The notes: a model not told the origin generated them from the sequence alone. Numbered from the stretch's first letter, positions 45,797 through 54,821 are shown. The stretch is DNA of 64,000 nucleotides from Hyphomicrobiales bacterium (GCA_027483895.1 JAIXTP010000034.1:62001-126000); one strand, 5' to 3'. Numbers and translations: made by a program.

Positions 45797-47062
45797 ATGC
45801 TGCTCGGCGTCATCGCTGACGATCTCACCGGCGCCACCGACGTGGCCCTGATGCTCGCCCGCGAGGGCATGCGGGTCGTGCAGACGGTCGGCGTGCCGGC
45901 CTCCGCCGCTGCGCTTCCCGAAGCCGATGCCGTCGTCGTCTCGATGAAGTCGCGGACCAATCCGGCCGAAGAGGCCGTCGCATGGTCGCTGCAGGCCTGC
46001 GACGCGCTCATCGGCGCGGGCGCGAAGCAGATCCTCTTCAAATACTGCTCGACCTTCGATTCCACCGACCGCGGCAATATCGGCCCGGTCGCCGAAGCCC
46101 TGATGAAGCGCCTCGGCGCGCGCTTCACCGTCGCCTGTCCGGCGTTCCCGGCCAACGGCCGCTCGGTTTTCCAGGGCCATCTCTTCGTCGGCTCCGTCCT
46201 GCTGTCCGACAGCCCGATGAAGGACCACCCGCTCACCCCGATGCGGGATTCGAACCTCGTCCGCGTGCTCGGTCGCCAGACGAAGCTGCCCGTGGGCCTC
46301 GTGCCCTTCGCCGTGATCGAGAAGGGCGCCGCCGCCGTGCGCGACGCCTTCGAGGCGATCGCGAAGGACGGGCCCGCGATGGCGGTGGCCGATGCGGTGA
46401 CGGACGCGCAGCTCCGCGTGCTGGGCGAAGCCTTCGCAGGCCTGCCGCTGCTGACGGGCGGCTCGGGCATCGCGCTCGGCCTTCCGGAGAATTTCCGTCG
46501 CGCGGGTCTGCTGGGCCCCGCGGGCGAGAAGCGCGCCTTCGTCGCCCCGAAGGGCAAGACGGCGGTGCTCGCGGGCAGCTGCTCCGCGGCCACGCGCGGG
46601 CAGGTCGCGGATGCGGTGGAAAAGGGCGTGGAAGCCTTCGCGCTCGATCCCGTCGCGATCGCCGACGGCCGCATGACCGCCGCCTCGGTCCTCGATTGGG
46701 CGCGTCCGCGTCTCGGGGCGAAGCCGATCCTCGTCTATTCCACCGCCGAGCCCGACGCCGTGCGCGCGGTGCAGGAGCGCTTCGGCCGCGACGAGTCCGG
46801 CGCCATGATCGAGCGGCTTCTCGGCGACGTGGCGCGGGGGCTCGCGGAAGCGGGCGTCGCGCGCCTCGTGGTGGCGGGCGGCGAGACCTCCGGCGCGGTG
46901 GTCGGCGCGCTCGGGGTCTCGATGCTGGAGATCGGCCCGGAAATCGATCCCGGCGTGCCGTGGACGCTGGCGGCGGACGGCAAGACCATCGCGCTCGCGC
47001 TGAAATCCGGCAATTTCGGCACGCCGGACTTCTTCACCAAGGCGCTCGCGATGCTCGATTGA
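45797..47062 (+). CDS. otnK: Four-carbon acid sugar kinase, OtnK-like (DUF1537)
   Basis: The 421-residue product belongs to the DUF1537 kinases. The N-terminal substrate domain starts LLGVIADDLTGATDVALMLA, with SMKSRTNP and CSTFDSTDRGNIGPV. The C-terminal nucleotide domain has GGSGIALGLP, VAGGETSGAVV and LALKSGNFG near the end. OtnK phosphorylates 3-oxo-tetronate, feeding OtnC. A GAGAGGAAAC site precedes the ATG. A repeat lies between it and otnC, so it may have its own promoter. Confidence 0.9.
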   Translation: MLLGVIADDLTGATDVALMLAREGMRVVQTVGVPASAAALPEADAVVVSMKSRTNPAEEAVAWSLQACDALIGAGAKQILFKYCSTFDSTDRGNIGPVAEALMKRLGARFTVACPAFPANGRSVFQGHLFVGSVLLSDSPMKDHPLTPMRDSNLVRVLGRQTKLPVGLVPFAVIEKGAAAVRDAFEAIAKDGPAMAVADAVTDAQLRVLGEAFAGLPLLTGGSGIALGLPENFRRAGLLGPAGEKRAFVAPKGKTAVLAGSCSAATRGQVADAVEKGVEAFALDPVAIADGRMTAASVLDWARPRLGAKPILVYSTAEPDAVRAVQERFGRDESGAMIERLLGDVARGLAEAGVARLVVAGGETSGAVVGALGVSMLEIGPEIDPGVPWTLAADGKTIALALKSGNFGTPDFFTKALAMLD

Positions 47063-47078
47063 GCACCGCCGCGGCACC

Positions 47079-47993
47079 TCAATAGGTCTTGGCGCCTCGC
47101 ACCTTCACGTAGCAGGCATAAAGCGACGTCGTCCCGCAGATGAAGAGGCGGTTGCGCGCCGCTTCCCCGAAGCAGACATTCGCCACGGCCTCGGGCACGC
47201 GGATCTTGCCGATCAGCGTGCCGTCGGGCTCGAAGCAATGCACCCCGTCTCCCGCCGAGGTCCAGATGCGCCCGTCCTCGTCGCAGCGGAAGCCGTCGAA
47301 GAGCCCGGCCGTCGAGGTCGCGAAGACTTCGCCGCCCGAGAGTTTCCGGCCGTCCACGACGTCGAAGACGCGGATGTGCCGCGGCCCGTCCTCGACATGG
47401 GTCACGCCCGTGTCGGAGATGTAGAGCTTCGTCTCGTCGGGCGAGAAGGCGAGGCCGTTGGGCCGCACGAAATCGTCCGCCACCAGATCCACCGTCCCGG
47501 ATTGCGGGTCGATGCGGTAGACGTGGCAGCCGCCGATCTCGCTCTCGGCCCGCTCGCCCTCGTAATCGCTGTCGATGCCGTAGGCCGGATCGGTGAACCA
47601 GACCGAGCCGTCCGACTTCACCACCACGTCGTTGGGCGAGTTGAAGCGCTTGCCCTTCACGCGGTCGGCGAGAACGGTGATCGAGCCGTCATGCTCGGTC
47701 CGCGAGATCCGGCGGCCGCGATGCTCGGCCGTCACCAGCCGTCCCTCGCGGTCCACCGTGTTGCCGTTGGAGTTGTTGGCGGGCTTGCGGAACTCGGAAA
47801 CGAGCCCCGAAGCCGCGTCGTAGCGCAGCATCCTGTCGTTCGGGATGTCCGACCAGATCAGGTGGCGCGCGCCGCCGAACCATGCCGGGCCCTCGGCCCA
47901 GCGGCAGCCGGTCCAGAGCTTGTCGACATGGATGTTCCCGCCGATCAGCGGCTTGAAGCGCGGATCGAGAAGGAGATAGTCGGCGGCCGCCAT
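47079..47993 (-). CDS. SMP-30/gluconolactonase/LRE-family lactonase
   Basis: The 304-residue six-bladed propeller hydrolyses sugar lactones using a divalent metal. Visible parts are WAEGPAWFGG with the metal-binding Glu, NDRMLRYD, NSNGNTVDREGRLVTAEH, the FNSPNDVVVKSDGSVWFTDP blade and LAFSPDETKLYISDTG. It is ten bases downstream of an SDR gene on the same strand, consistent with sugar-acid oxidation and lactone hydrolysis. The exact sugar is unknown. Confidence 0.9.
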   Translation of the reverse strand: MAAADYLLLDPRFKPLIGGNIHVDKLWTGCRWAEGPAWFGGARHLIWSDIPNDRMLRYDAASGLVSEFRKPANNSNGNTVDREGRLVTAEHRGRRISRTEHDGSITVLADRVKGKRFNSPNDVVVKSDGSVWFTDPAYGIDSDYEGERAESEIGGCHVYRIDPQSGTVDLVADDFVRPNGLAFSPDETKLYISDTGVTHVEDGPRHIRVFDVVDGRKLSGGEVFATSTAGLFDGFRCDEDGRIWTSAGDGVHCFEPDGTLIGKIRVPEAVANVCFGEAARNRLFICGTTSLYACYVKVRGAKTY

Positions 47994-48003
47994 GGCGTGC
48001 TCC

Positions 48004-48771
48004 TCAGACGATCGAGGTGAGGCCGCCGTCGACCATCAGGAGATGGCCGTTGACGAAGCCCGAGGCGTCGGAGGCGAGGAAGATCGCCGCGCCGATCAGC
48101 TCGTCCACCTTGCCCCAACGCCCGGCGGGCGTGCGGCGGCAGAGCCAATCCGTGAATTCCTTGTTCTCGACGAGCGTCTTGGTCAATTCCGTGTCGAAAT
48201 AGCCCGGGCCGATGGCGTTCACCTGGATGCCGTGCTGGGCCCATTCGGCGCAGAGGCCCTTGGTCAGCATCTTCACCGCGCCCTTCGTCGCCGTGTAGGG
48301 CGAGATGGTCGCGCGGCCGAGTTCGGACTGCACCGAACCGATATTGATGATCTTGCCGCGCTTGCGCGGGATCATCCGCCGGCCGACCGCGCGCGACATG
48401 AAGAACACGCTGTCGACATTGGTGCGGATCAGGTCGTGCCAAGCCTCGTCGGGGAAGTCCACGACCATCGAGCGATGCTGCTTGCCCGCATTGTTCACGA
48501 GGATGTCGAGCGGCGCGATCTCGCGCTCGATCGCGTCGATCGCTGTCTCGACGGCCTTCGGGTCGCTGACGTCGAAGACCCGCGCTTCGGCCTGAAGCCC
48601 CGCCTTGCGCAGTTCATCGACCGCCTTCTGCACGGCCTCGGCATTGCGGCCGTTGATGATCACGCGCGCGCCGGCACGGGCGAGGCCGCCCGCGATGGCG
48701 AGGCCGATGCCGCGGCTCGAGCCGGTGACGAGGGCCGTACGGCCGGTGAGATCGAAAAGGGAAAGGGACAC
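48004..48771 (-). CDS. SDR oxidoreductase, gluconate 5-dehydrogenase-like
   Basis: The 255-residue classical SDR starts SLFDLTGRTALVTGSSRGIG (NAD(P)-binding TGSSRGIG) and has NNAG, the Ser-Tyr-Lys set (GSVQSELG, then YTATKGAVK) and GPGYFDTELT. The N-terminus and YFDTELT resemble IdnO/gluconate 5-dehydrogenases. The start GTG 48771 is chosen for its GAGGA site; the upstream extension is Arg-rich and unlikely. It leads the SMP-30 lactonase. Confidence 0.88.
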   Translation of the reverse strand: MSLSLFDLTGRTALVTGSSRGIGLAIAGGLARAGARVIINGRNAEAVQKAVDELRKAGLQAEARVFDVSDPKAVETAIDAIEREIAPLDILVNNAGKQHRSMVVDFPDEAWHDLIRTNVDSVFFMSRAVGRRMIPRKRGKIINIGSVQSELGRATISPYTATKGAVKMLTKGLCAEWAQHGIQVNAIGPGYFDTELTKTLVENKEFTDWLCRRTPAGRWGKVDELIGAAIFLASDASGFVNGHLLMVDGGLTSIV

Positions 48772-48945
48772 GCGTTTCCTCGTGATGTTCTTGTCGTCCG
48801 GCGTTTCGCCGCCGCTGCGGATCTTATAATCGCGCCGCCGCGCGCCGCCTACCGCGCCGCGCCGCATGGCTCCCGTTCCCCTGTCGTTTCCGCCGGCCGG
48901 CCCCGGGCATCGATCCTCCTAGTTGCAAGGGGGGAGCCAGCAGCC

Positions 48946-50853
48946 GTGTCGAGAGAAGCGTCGTCCCGTCCGGACCGGACGCGACCACCACCGCCGCCTT
49001 TCGTCCTCGCCTCTTCGCGACGGCCGTCGAAGAGCGCTTCCGCACGCCCGCAAGGCCGGATCGACCCCGCCTTGGCGTTTCTCGTGCCGCGCATCCTCGA
49101 GCGCGAACGGGCGCTCCGCATCATGGCCCGCGCCGCTGCACAGAAGGTCGGGGCCGACGAGGTCGCGATCGCGGAGGGGCACGTCTCGGCGGAAGCCTAT
49201 TACCGCGCCTTGGCCGACCGGCTCGGCATCCCGTTTCTCGATGCGCCCTTCGTCGTCCCGGCGGGCGAACTCACGCATGAGGGCTTTCGCGCCCGGATCG
49301 CGCCCGTGCGGGGCCGGGAGGGGATCCGGTTCGCGCTGGCTCCGTCCGGCGCGGGGCTCGCGCGTCTCCTGCGCGGCCGCCGCCCGCCGCGCGGCGCGGC
49401 CGTCACGACGCCCGCGATCCTTGCCGGAAGCCTCCTGAATTCGGGCGCATCATTCGTCGCACGCTCCGCGCGAGACCGGCTGAGCGAGGCCGCGCCGGAT
49501 CTCTCCGCGCGCTCGGCCGTCCGGCCCTTCATGCCCTTCCTCTTCGCCGTCGCGGCGCTCTGTCTTGCCGGGCTCGTCCTCGTCGATCCCGTCATCGCCG
49601 GGTTCCCCGCCTCGGCCGTGGTCGGTCTTCTGTTCCTCCCGTCGATCCTGCTCCGCCGCCGTCTTTCCCGCCCGGTCGCGGAAGACGAGCTTCCGCCGCA
49701 GCCCGACGACGCCGATCTGCCGCGCTGGTCCGTCATCGTGGCGCTTCATCGCGAGGGCCGCGCGGTGGCCGCCGCGCTGCTCGAAGCCCTCGAAGGTCTC
49801 GACTATCCGAGGGCCAAGCTCGAATTGCGGTTCGCGGTGGAGCAGGACGACGCCGAGACGCGGGACGCTCTCGCGGCACTCCGCCTGCCGCCTCACGCCT
49901 CCGTTGTGGTCTGCCCCCCGGGCGAACCGCGGACGAAGCCGCGCGCGCTGAACGTCGCGCTCGCCTTCTGTCGCGGTGAGTTCGTGAGCGTGTTCGACGC
50001 CGAGGACGTGCCGCATCCCGGCCAATTGCGGCGCGCGGCAGCCGCCTTCGCCGCGGGGCCGGCGGATCTTGCCTGCGTGCAGGCACGGCTCGTCATCGAC
50101 AACGATGCCGACGGCCTGCTGACGCGAATCTTCGCGCTCGATTACGCGGTGCTTTTCGACAGGACCATCGCGGGGCTCGCCAAGGCCGGGCTGCCCGTTC
50201 CGCTCGGCGGAACCTCGAACCATTTCCGCCGCTCCGCGCTCGAAAAGGCGCTCGGCTGGGACGCATGGAACGTGACGGAAGACGCCGATCTCGGCCTTCG
50301 TCTCGCCCGCTGCGGCTTCCGCGTCGGCGCGATCGCGTCCGATACCGGAGAGGAGGCGCCCAACCGCCTCGGGATCTGGTTCCGCCAGCGCAGCCGCTGG
50401 CACAAGGGCTGGATGCAGACCGCGCTGGTGCATTTCGGCCGCCCCGGCGTGATGTTCCGCACGGTCGGCGTCCGCGGCGCGACGGCGGCCGCCGTCCTGA
50501 CGCTCGGTGCCAGTTTCTCGGCCCTGTTCGCGCCTTTCACGGTGCCGGCCTTCGTCTCGGCAGCGGCGCATCTGGCAAGCGGAGGCCCGCCCTCGGCGGG
50601 GCAGGCGACGTGCATCGCGGTGGCGTTTTTCGGCGCCTTCACGCTCGTCCGCCCGATGCAGGAGGCCGCTCGGCGGCGGTCGCTGCGCTTCTCCTTCCGC
50701 GAATGGCTGTTCTTGCCCGTGCATCTGGCGCTGGTTTCGGCGGCGGCATGGCGCGCCTTGGCCGAACTCGTGCTGGCGCCGTCGCATTGGCACAAGACGC
50801 CGCACGGCGGAGCCCTGCGCCGTCGCCCGCTCCGCGACGAAACCGCCGCTTGA
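48946..50853 (+). CDS. Membrane GT2 glycosyltransferase with MshEN-like N-terminal domain
   Basis: The 635-residue product has a Pro/Arg-rich N-terminus, then an MshEN-like domain (about 45-105: ADEVAIAEGHVSAEAYYRAL, ADRLGIPFLD), two membrane helices (about 195-240) and a processive GT2 domain with FDAED (Asp351/Asp354), TED (Asp446) and QRSRW (Gln481-Trp485). C-terminal helices follow. This resembles XagB-type polysaccharide synthases. The product polymer is unknown. The GTG start with GGGGGAG upstream is the best available; it is not certain. Confidence 0.82.
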   Translation: MSREASSRPDRTRPPPPPFVLASSRRPSKSASARPQGRIDPALAFLVPRILERERALRIMARAAAQKVGADEVAIAEGHVSAEAYYRALADRLGIPFLDAPFVVPAGELTHEGFRARIAPVRGREGIRFALAPSGAGLARLLRGRRPPRGAAVTTPAILAGSLLNSGASFVARSARDRLSEAAPDLSARSAVRPFMPFLFAVAALCLAGLVLVDPVIAGFPASAVVGLLFLPSILLRRRLSRPVAEDELPPQPDDADLPRWSVIVALHREGRAVAAALLEALEGLDYPRAKLELRFAVEQDDAETRDALAALRLPPHASVVVCPPGEPRTKPRALNVALAFCRGEFVSVFDAEDVPHPGQLRRAAAAFAAGPADLACVQARLVIDNDADGLLTRIFALDYAVLFDRTIAGLAKAGLPVPLGGTSNHFRRSALEKALGWDAWNVTEDADLGLRLARCGFRVGAIASDTGEEAPNRLGIWFRQRSRWHKGWMQTALVHFGRPGVMFRTVGVRGATAAAVLTLGASFSALFAPFTVPAFVSAAAHLASGGPPSAGQATCIAVAFFGAFTLVRPMQEAARRRSLRFSFREWLFLPVHLALVSAAAWRALAELVLAPSHWHKTPHGGALRRRPLRDETAA

Positions 50854-50903
50854 GCCGCCCGGCGCTTTCGGGCATCAGGACACTTCGTCGCCACGGGAGT
50901 CCG

Positions 50904-51131
50904 ATGTCCGCTTCCCCCTCCACGCCCTGCATCCGCGTCTGCAAGGTCGACCGCATCTCCGGGCTTTGCACCGGCTGCGGCCGCACGGTCGCGGAAATCG
51001 CGTCCTGGGGCTCGCTCGACGAGCGGGCGCGCCGCGCGATCATGGCGGAACTGCCGGACCGGATGAAGCTCGCCGCACGACCTGCGAGCCGCTGCACGCC
51101 CGGCAACGGCCCGGGCGCGGGGCGCTGCTGA
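50904..51131 (+). CDS. DUF1289 small cysteine-rich protein
   Basis: The 75-residue product has the DUF1289 pattern PCIRVCKVDRISGLCTGCGR followed by TVAEIASW, with four Cys (probably a metal site). The function of the family is unproven. It lies 50 bp after the glycosyltransferase gene, so cotranscription is possible. The tail ends in Cys after a Gly-rich stretch. Confidence 0.88.
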   Translation: MSASPSTPCIRVCKVDRISGLCTGCGRTVAEIASWGSLDERARRAIMAELPDRMKLAARPASRCTPGNGPGAGRC

Positions 51132-51134
51132 AGC

Positions 51135-51968
51135 TCAGACGACGAGGCTGTAGAGGAAGCGCAGGCAGACCAGCGTGAGGAAGCAGCCGAAGGCGACTTC
51201 CAGCCGACGCTTCGAGAGCCGATGCGCCAGATTGGCGCCGATGGGCGCCGTCCAGATGCTGGTCGGGATCACCAGCGCCACGCCGATGAGCGAGATGAAG
51301 CCGACCGACAGCGGCGGAAGCTCCGCCATCTGCGGCCAGCCCGCATAGATGTAGCCGATCGTGCCGGGGATCGAGATGATCACGCCGAGGCCGGACGAGG
51401 TCGCGATCGCGCGATGGATCGGCTGGCCGTAGAAGGTCATGAACAGATTCGAGAGCTGCCCGCCGCCGATGCCCATGAGCGCCGAGAGCACGCCGATCAC
51501 GAGGCCGTAGACGCGCATCACCGTCGGCCCGGGCATCTCGGTGCCCAGACGCCATGAATTCTTGCCGAAGAGAAGGCGCGTGGCGCTGGCGGAGGCCACG
51601 ATCACGAAGACGAGCTTGAACACCGCGGGCGGCGCATAGCGCGCCGCGAAACTTCCCGCGATCACGCCGATCACGACAGGCAGCGCCCAGAGCTTCAGCA
51701 CCGAGGCGTCGACCGCGCCCTTCTTCTTGTGCGCCCGGAAGGAGCGGATGGAGGTGGGCACGATGATCGCCAGCGAGGTGCCGACCGCGAGCTGCATGCG
51801 CAGCGCCTCTTCGACCCCGATCACCCGGAAGAGTTCGTAGAGAATGGGCACGGCCACCGCCCCGCCGCCGACGCCGAAGACGCCCGCGAGGAGTCCCGTG
51901 ACGGCGCCCGCGGCCAGAAGGCCGCCGCCGAGCGTGAGGAGTTCGGAGAGGGGGATCGAAGCGAGCAT
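51135..51968 (-). CDS. TSUP (TauE/SafE) family membrane transporter
   Basis: The 277-residue product has about eight helices. The two family repeats are GLLAGVFGVGGGAVAVPILY (about 24-43) and the later GVLSALMGIGGGQLSNLFM. TSUP proteins move sulfite, sulfonates or other organic anions. ATG 51968 is chosen as the first start that gives a normal N-terminus; the frame upstream is Arg/Pro-rich shadow. It converges on DUF1289 with three bases between stops. Confidence 0.9.
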   Translation of the reverse strand: MLASIPLSELLTLGGGLLAAGAVTGLLAGVFGVGGGAVAVPILYELFRVIGVEEALRMQLAVGTSLAIIVPTSIRSFRAHKKKGAVDASVLKLWALPVVIGVIAGSFAARYAPPAVFKLVFVIVASASATRLLFGKNSWRLGTEMPGPTVMRVYGLVIGVLSALMGIGGGQLSNLFMTFYGQPIHRAIATSSGLGVIISIPGTIGYIYAGWPQMAELPPLSVGFISLIGVALVIPTSIWTAPIGANLAHRLSKRRLEVAFGCFLTLVCLRFLYSLVV

Positions 51969-52162
51969 GCGGGGGCCTGTGCTCTCGGAGCCGGAAGGTC
52001 TCTGCCCCTTGAAGGATTTCCGGGGCAGGCGCAAGCGGCGCCGCAGGGGAGCCGCCCCGCGCGGGACGGCCGGCTCCTCGCTTCGCGAGCCCGCGCCCGG
52101 CGCGCGACTTGCGGCGGAGCGTCCGGTCCTTAGACTGGCCGCGTTCTTTTCGATCATTGCCG

Positions 52163-52726
52163 ATGAAGTCGCGCCCCTATCTCAACCATTCCCTCGCGCA
52201 GCTCGAAGACCTCGCCCGCCGGCGCCGGGGGGATGCGGCGACGCTGCTGCAGATCCATGCCGAACTGCGCTTCCACACCTCCGCGGCGGCCGCCGGCCTG
52301 CGGGCGGAGATCGACGGGCGCATCGCCGATCTGGCCGAGGGCGGCATGCATCTGCGCTACGCGTCCCGCATGCCGACGCAGGAGCGCGAAACGGCGCGCA
52401 TGGCGTCCGAGATCGAGGAGCTGCGCCGCGCGCTTCTCGAAACGCGACATCGCCTGAGGCTGGCCGAAGACGCGGTACGGCATTTCCGCGAGCGCGCCGC
52501 GGCGGGCGACCGGGCCGCGACGCTGCATGCCGAGATGGGTCTCACGCCGGATTGCCCCGATCACGTCTTCGAAGCCGCCCGACGCGCGCATCTCAAGGCG
52601 GCGCATCCCGATCTTCATCCGCCCGCGGGGCGGGAAGCTGCGGAAGCGGAGTTCAAGCGCCTCCACGCCGCCTTCGAGACCTTGGCCGAGCTTCGGCGCC
52701 CGCGTGCGGCTCAGAGAGGGTCGTAG
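52163..52726 (+). CDS. Coiled-coil protein with C-terminal J-domain-like segment
   Basis: The 187-residue product has a helical, charged N-terminal part (coiled coil about 70-115) and a C-terminal segment that looks like a J domain: GLTPDCPDHVFEAARRAHLK, the HPD tripeptide at 148-150, and AEFKRLHAAFETLAE. J domains stimulate Hsp70 ATPase, so it may recruit DnaK to an unknown client. I do not know a named family with this build. Its 3' end overlaps the opposing tautomerase gene by 16 bp. Confidence 0.7.
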   Translation: MKSRPYLNHSLAQLEDLARRRRGDAATLLQIHAELRFHTSAAAAGLRAEIDGRIADLAEGGMHLRYASRMPTQERETARMASEIEELRRALLETRHRLRLAEDAVRHFRERAAAGDRAATLHAEMGLTPDCPDHVFEAARRAHLKAAHPDLHPPAGREAAEAEFKRLHAAFETLAELRRPRAAQRGS

Positions 52727-52941
52727 CCGGGCTTCTTGTAGAGGTGCGAGGACTTGCCCGCGATCTCGGGCTTCCACACCGCCTCGACCCAATCCGCCTT
52801 CGCGACGTCCTCGACGGTGATCGAGACCGAGTCGAGGCTGCAGTCGGTCGTCTCCATCAGCGCCTTGGTGATCGCCTCCGCGAGCCGCTTCTTCTGCTCT
52901 TCGCTCCGGCCCGGGAACATCTTGACGGCGACATGCGGCAT
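52711..52941 (-). CDS. 4-oxalocrotonate tautomerase family protein, PptA-like
   Basis: The 76-residue product starts MPHVAVKMFPGRSEEQKKRL, placing the catalytic Pro2 after Met removal, and ends HLYKKPGYDPL as in E. coli PptA. Length and ends fit that dimeric subgroup. GAGGAGAGGA precedes the ATG, fixing the start against a longer upstream reading. The natural substrate is unknown. Confidence 0.88.
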   Translation of the reverse strand: MPHVAVKMFPGRSEEQKKRLAEAITKALMETTDCSLDSVSITVEDVAKADWVEAVWKPEIAGKSSHLYKKPGYDPL

Positions 52942-53068
52942 GGGGGTCCTCTCCTCGGATCGACCGGCGCCGCGAGTCTTGCCACGGAGGAGCCGCGCGC
53001 GATAGATCGCGGGCGGTCGCCTCGACCGCTCGTGACGGCCCGAAGCCGTTTCCAGAAAGCCCGGATCA

Positions 53069-54070
53069 GTGACGGTACACGGCAAGTTCTCGGTGGCACC
53101 GATGATGGACTGGACGGATCGGCATTGCCGCTCCTTCCATCGCGTCCTGTCGCGCCGGGCCCGGCTCTATACCGAGATGGTCACCACCGGGGCCGTCATC
53201 CACGGCGTGCGCGAGCGCATCATCGGCTTCGATCCGGCCGAACACCCCGTTGCGGTGCAGCTCGGCGGGTCCGACCCGAAGGATCTCGCCGAGGCCGCGC
53301 GGATCTGCGAGGCCGAGGGCTATGTCGAGGTGAACCTCAATTGCGGCTGCCCCTCGGACCGCGTGCAGGACGGCCGCTTCGGCGCCTGCCTGATGCAGGA
53401 GCCCGAGACGGTCGCCGATTGCGTCGCGGCCATGAAGGCGGCGGTGAAACTTCCCGTCACCGTCAAATGCCGCATCGGCGTCGACGATCAGGACCCCGAA
53501 GAGGCGCTCGACCGGCTTGCCGACGCGGTGATCGCCGCGGGCTGCGACGCGCTGATCGTGCATGCGCGCAAGGCTTGGCTGAAGGGCCTGTCGCCCAAGG
53601 AAAACCGCGAGATCCCGCCGCTCGACTACGATCGGGTGCATCGCTTGAAGCGCCGCCTGCCCGCGGTCGAGATCGCGATCAACGGCGGCCTCGCCACGAT
53701 CGAGGAGTGCCGGCGGGAACTGGATTTCGTCGACGGCGTCATGGTGGGCCGCGCGGCCTATCACGATCCGGAGATCCTGCTGGCGGTCGATCCCGTGCTC
53801 TACGGCGAGGACGCGCCCGTCCCCGACGCCTTCGCGGCGGTCGAGGCCTTTCTGCCCTATGTCGAGCGCCGTCTGGCCGAAGGCGTGCCGCTGCATGCGA
53901 TGACCCGGCACATGCTGGGCCTGTTCCCCGGCCGGCCCGGCGCCCGGCGCTGGCGCCGTCATCTGTCGAGCGAGGGCGTGAAGCGCGGCGCGGGCGTCGA
54001 GGTGCTCCGCGAGGCCTTGGCGCTGGTCTCGCGCGAGCCGCGCGCCGAGGCGCTTGCGGATCACGCCTGA
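53069..54070 (+). CDS. dusA: tRNA-dihydrouridine synthase A
   Basis: The 333-residue flavoenzyme reduces uridines 20/20a in the tRNA D-loop. The family motifs are SVAPMMDWTDRHCR, YTEMVTTGAV, VQLGGSDP and NLNCGCPSDRVQDG, with catalytic Cys94; KCRIGVDD and INGGL, MVGRAAY follow. HARKAWLKGLSPKENR is diagnostic of DusA. The start is GTG 53069 (MTVHGKFSVAPM), the family-typical N-terminus. Confidence 0.96.
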   Translation: MTVHGKFSVAPMMDWTDRHCRSFHRVLSRRARLYTEMVTTGAVIHGVRERIIGFDPAEHPVAVQLGGSDPKDLAEAARICEAEGYVEVNLNCGCPSDRVQDGRFGACLMQEPETVADCVAAMKAAVKLPVTVKCRIGVDDQDPEEALDRLADAVIAAGCDALIVHARKAWLKGLSPKENREIPPLDYDRVHRLKRRLPAVEIAINGGLATIEECRRELDFVDGVMVGRAAYHDPEILLAVDPVLYGEDAPVPDAFAAVEAFLPYVERRLAEGVPLHAMTRHMLGLFPGRPGARRWRRHLSSEGVKRGAGVEVLREALALVSREPRAEALADHA

Positions 54071-54116
54071 GCCCGCCCATGATCCGCCCCGTTCGCGGTC
54101 CGGGGAGGTGTTAGGC

Positions 54117-54821
54117 ATGAAGACGGCATTGGTCACCGGCGGCACGAGGGGCATCGGCGAGGGCGTCTCGCGCGCGCTCGCCGCCGAGGGGTGGAGCGTG
54201 GTCGCGGGCGGCGTCTCGCAGGCGGAGATCGACGGCTTCGCACCGCACGAGCGCATCACGCCCGTCCTGCTCGACGTCACCGACGACGCGAGCGTCGCCG
54301 CCGCGCTCGACCGCTGCCCGCGCCTCGATGCGGTGGTGAACTGCGCGGGCATCATCCTGCGCGACGGCGTGGAGTTCACGGTCGAGGGCTTCCGCAAGAC
54401 CGTCGAGGTCAATCTCGTCGGAACGATGCGCGTCTGCCTCGCCGCCAAGGAAAGGCTCGCGGCCTCGAACGGCGCGGTCGTCAACACCGCCAGCATGCTC
54501 TCTTATTTCGGCTCCCCCTTCGCACCCGGCTATTCGGCGTCGAAGGGCGGCGTGGCGCAGCTCACGAAGTCGCTGGCGGCGGCTTGGGCGAAGGACGGCA
54601 TCCGCGTGAACGCCGTCGCCCCGGGCTGGATCGCGACCGAACTCACCAAGCCGCTGCAGGCCGACCCCGCCCGTTCGAAGCCCATCATCGACCGGACGCC
54701 GATGGGCCGCTGGGGCACGCCGAACGACGTCGCGGGCGCGGTGCTGATGCTGCTGTCCGACCATGCGGGCTTCGTCACCGGCACGGTGCTTCCCGTCGAC
54801 GGAGGCTATCTCACGCTCTGA
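54117..54821 (+). CDS. Short-chain dehydrogenase/reductase
   Basis: The 234-residue product has TGGTRGIGEG, NCAG, the Ser-Tyr-Lys set (ASMLSYFG, then YSASKGGVA) and a C-terminal VDGGYL, all features of classical SDRs. The substrate is unknown. A GGGGAGG site precedes the ATG. It lies 46 bp after dusA and ends in TGATCA, abutting the stop of the opposing methyltransferase gene. Confidence 0.87.
   Translation: MKTALVTGGTRGIGEGVSRALAAEGWSVVAGGVSQAEIDGFAPHERITPVLLDVTDDASVAAALDRCPRLDAVVNCAGIILRDGVEFTVEGFRKTVEVNLVGTMRVCLAAKERLAASNGAVVNTASMLSYFGSPFAPGYSASKGGVAQLTKSLAAAWAKDGIRVNAVAPGWIATELTKPLQADPARSKPIIDRTPMGRWGTPNDVAGAVLMLLSDHAGFVTGTVLPVDGGYLTL

Noticed and set aside
48825-48830. TATAAT as a promoter -10 box for the glycosyltransferase gene
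   Set aside because: The nearest TTGTCG lies 28 bases upstream, too far for a standard -35, and the opposite-strand reading lacks a -35 as well.
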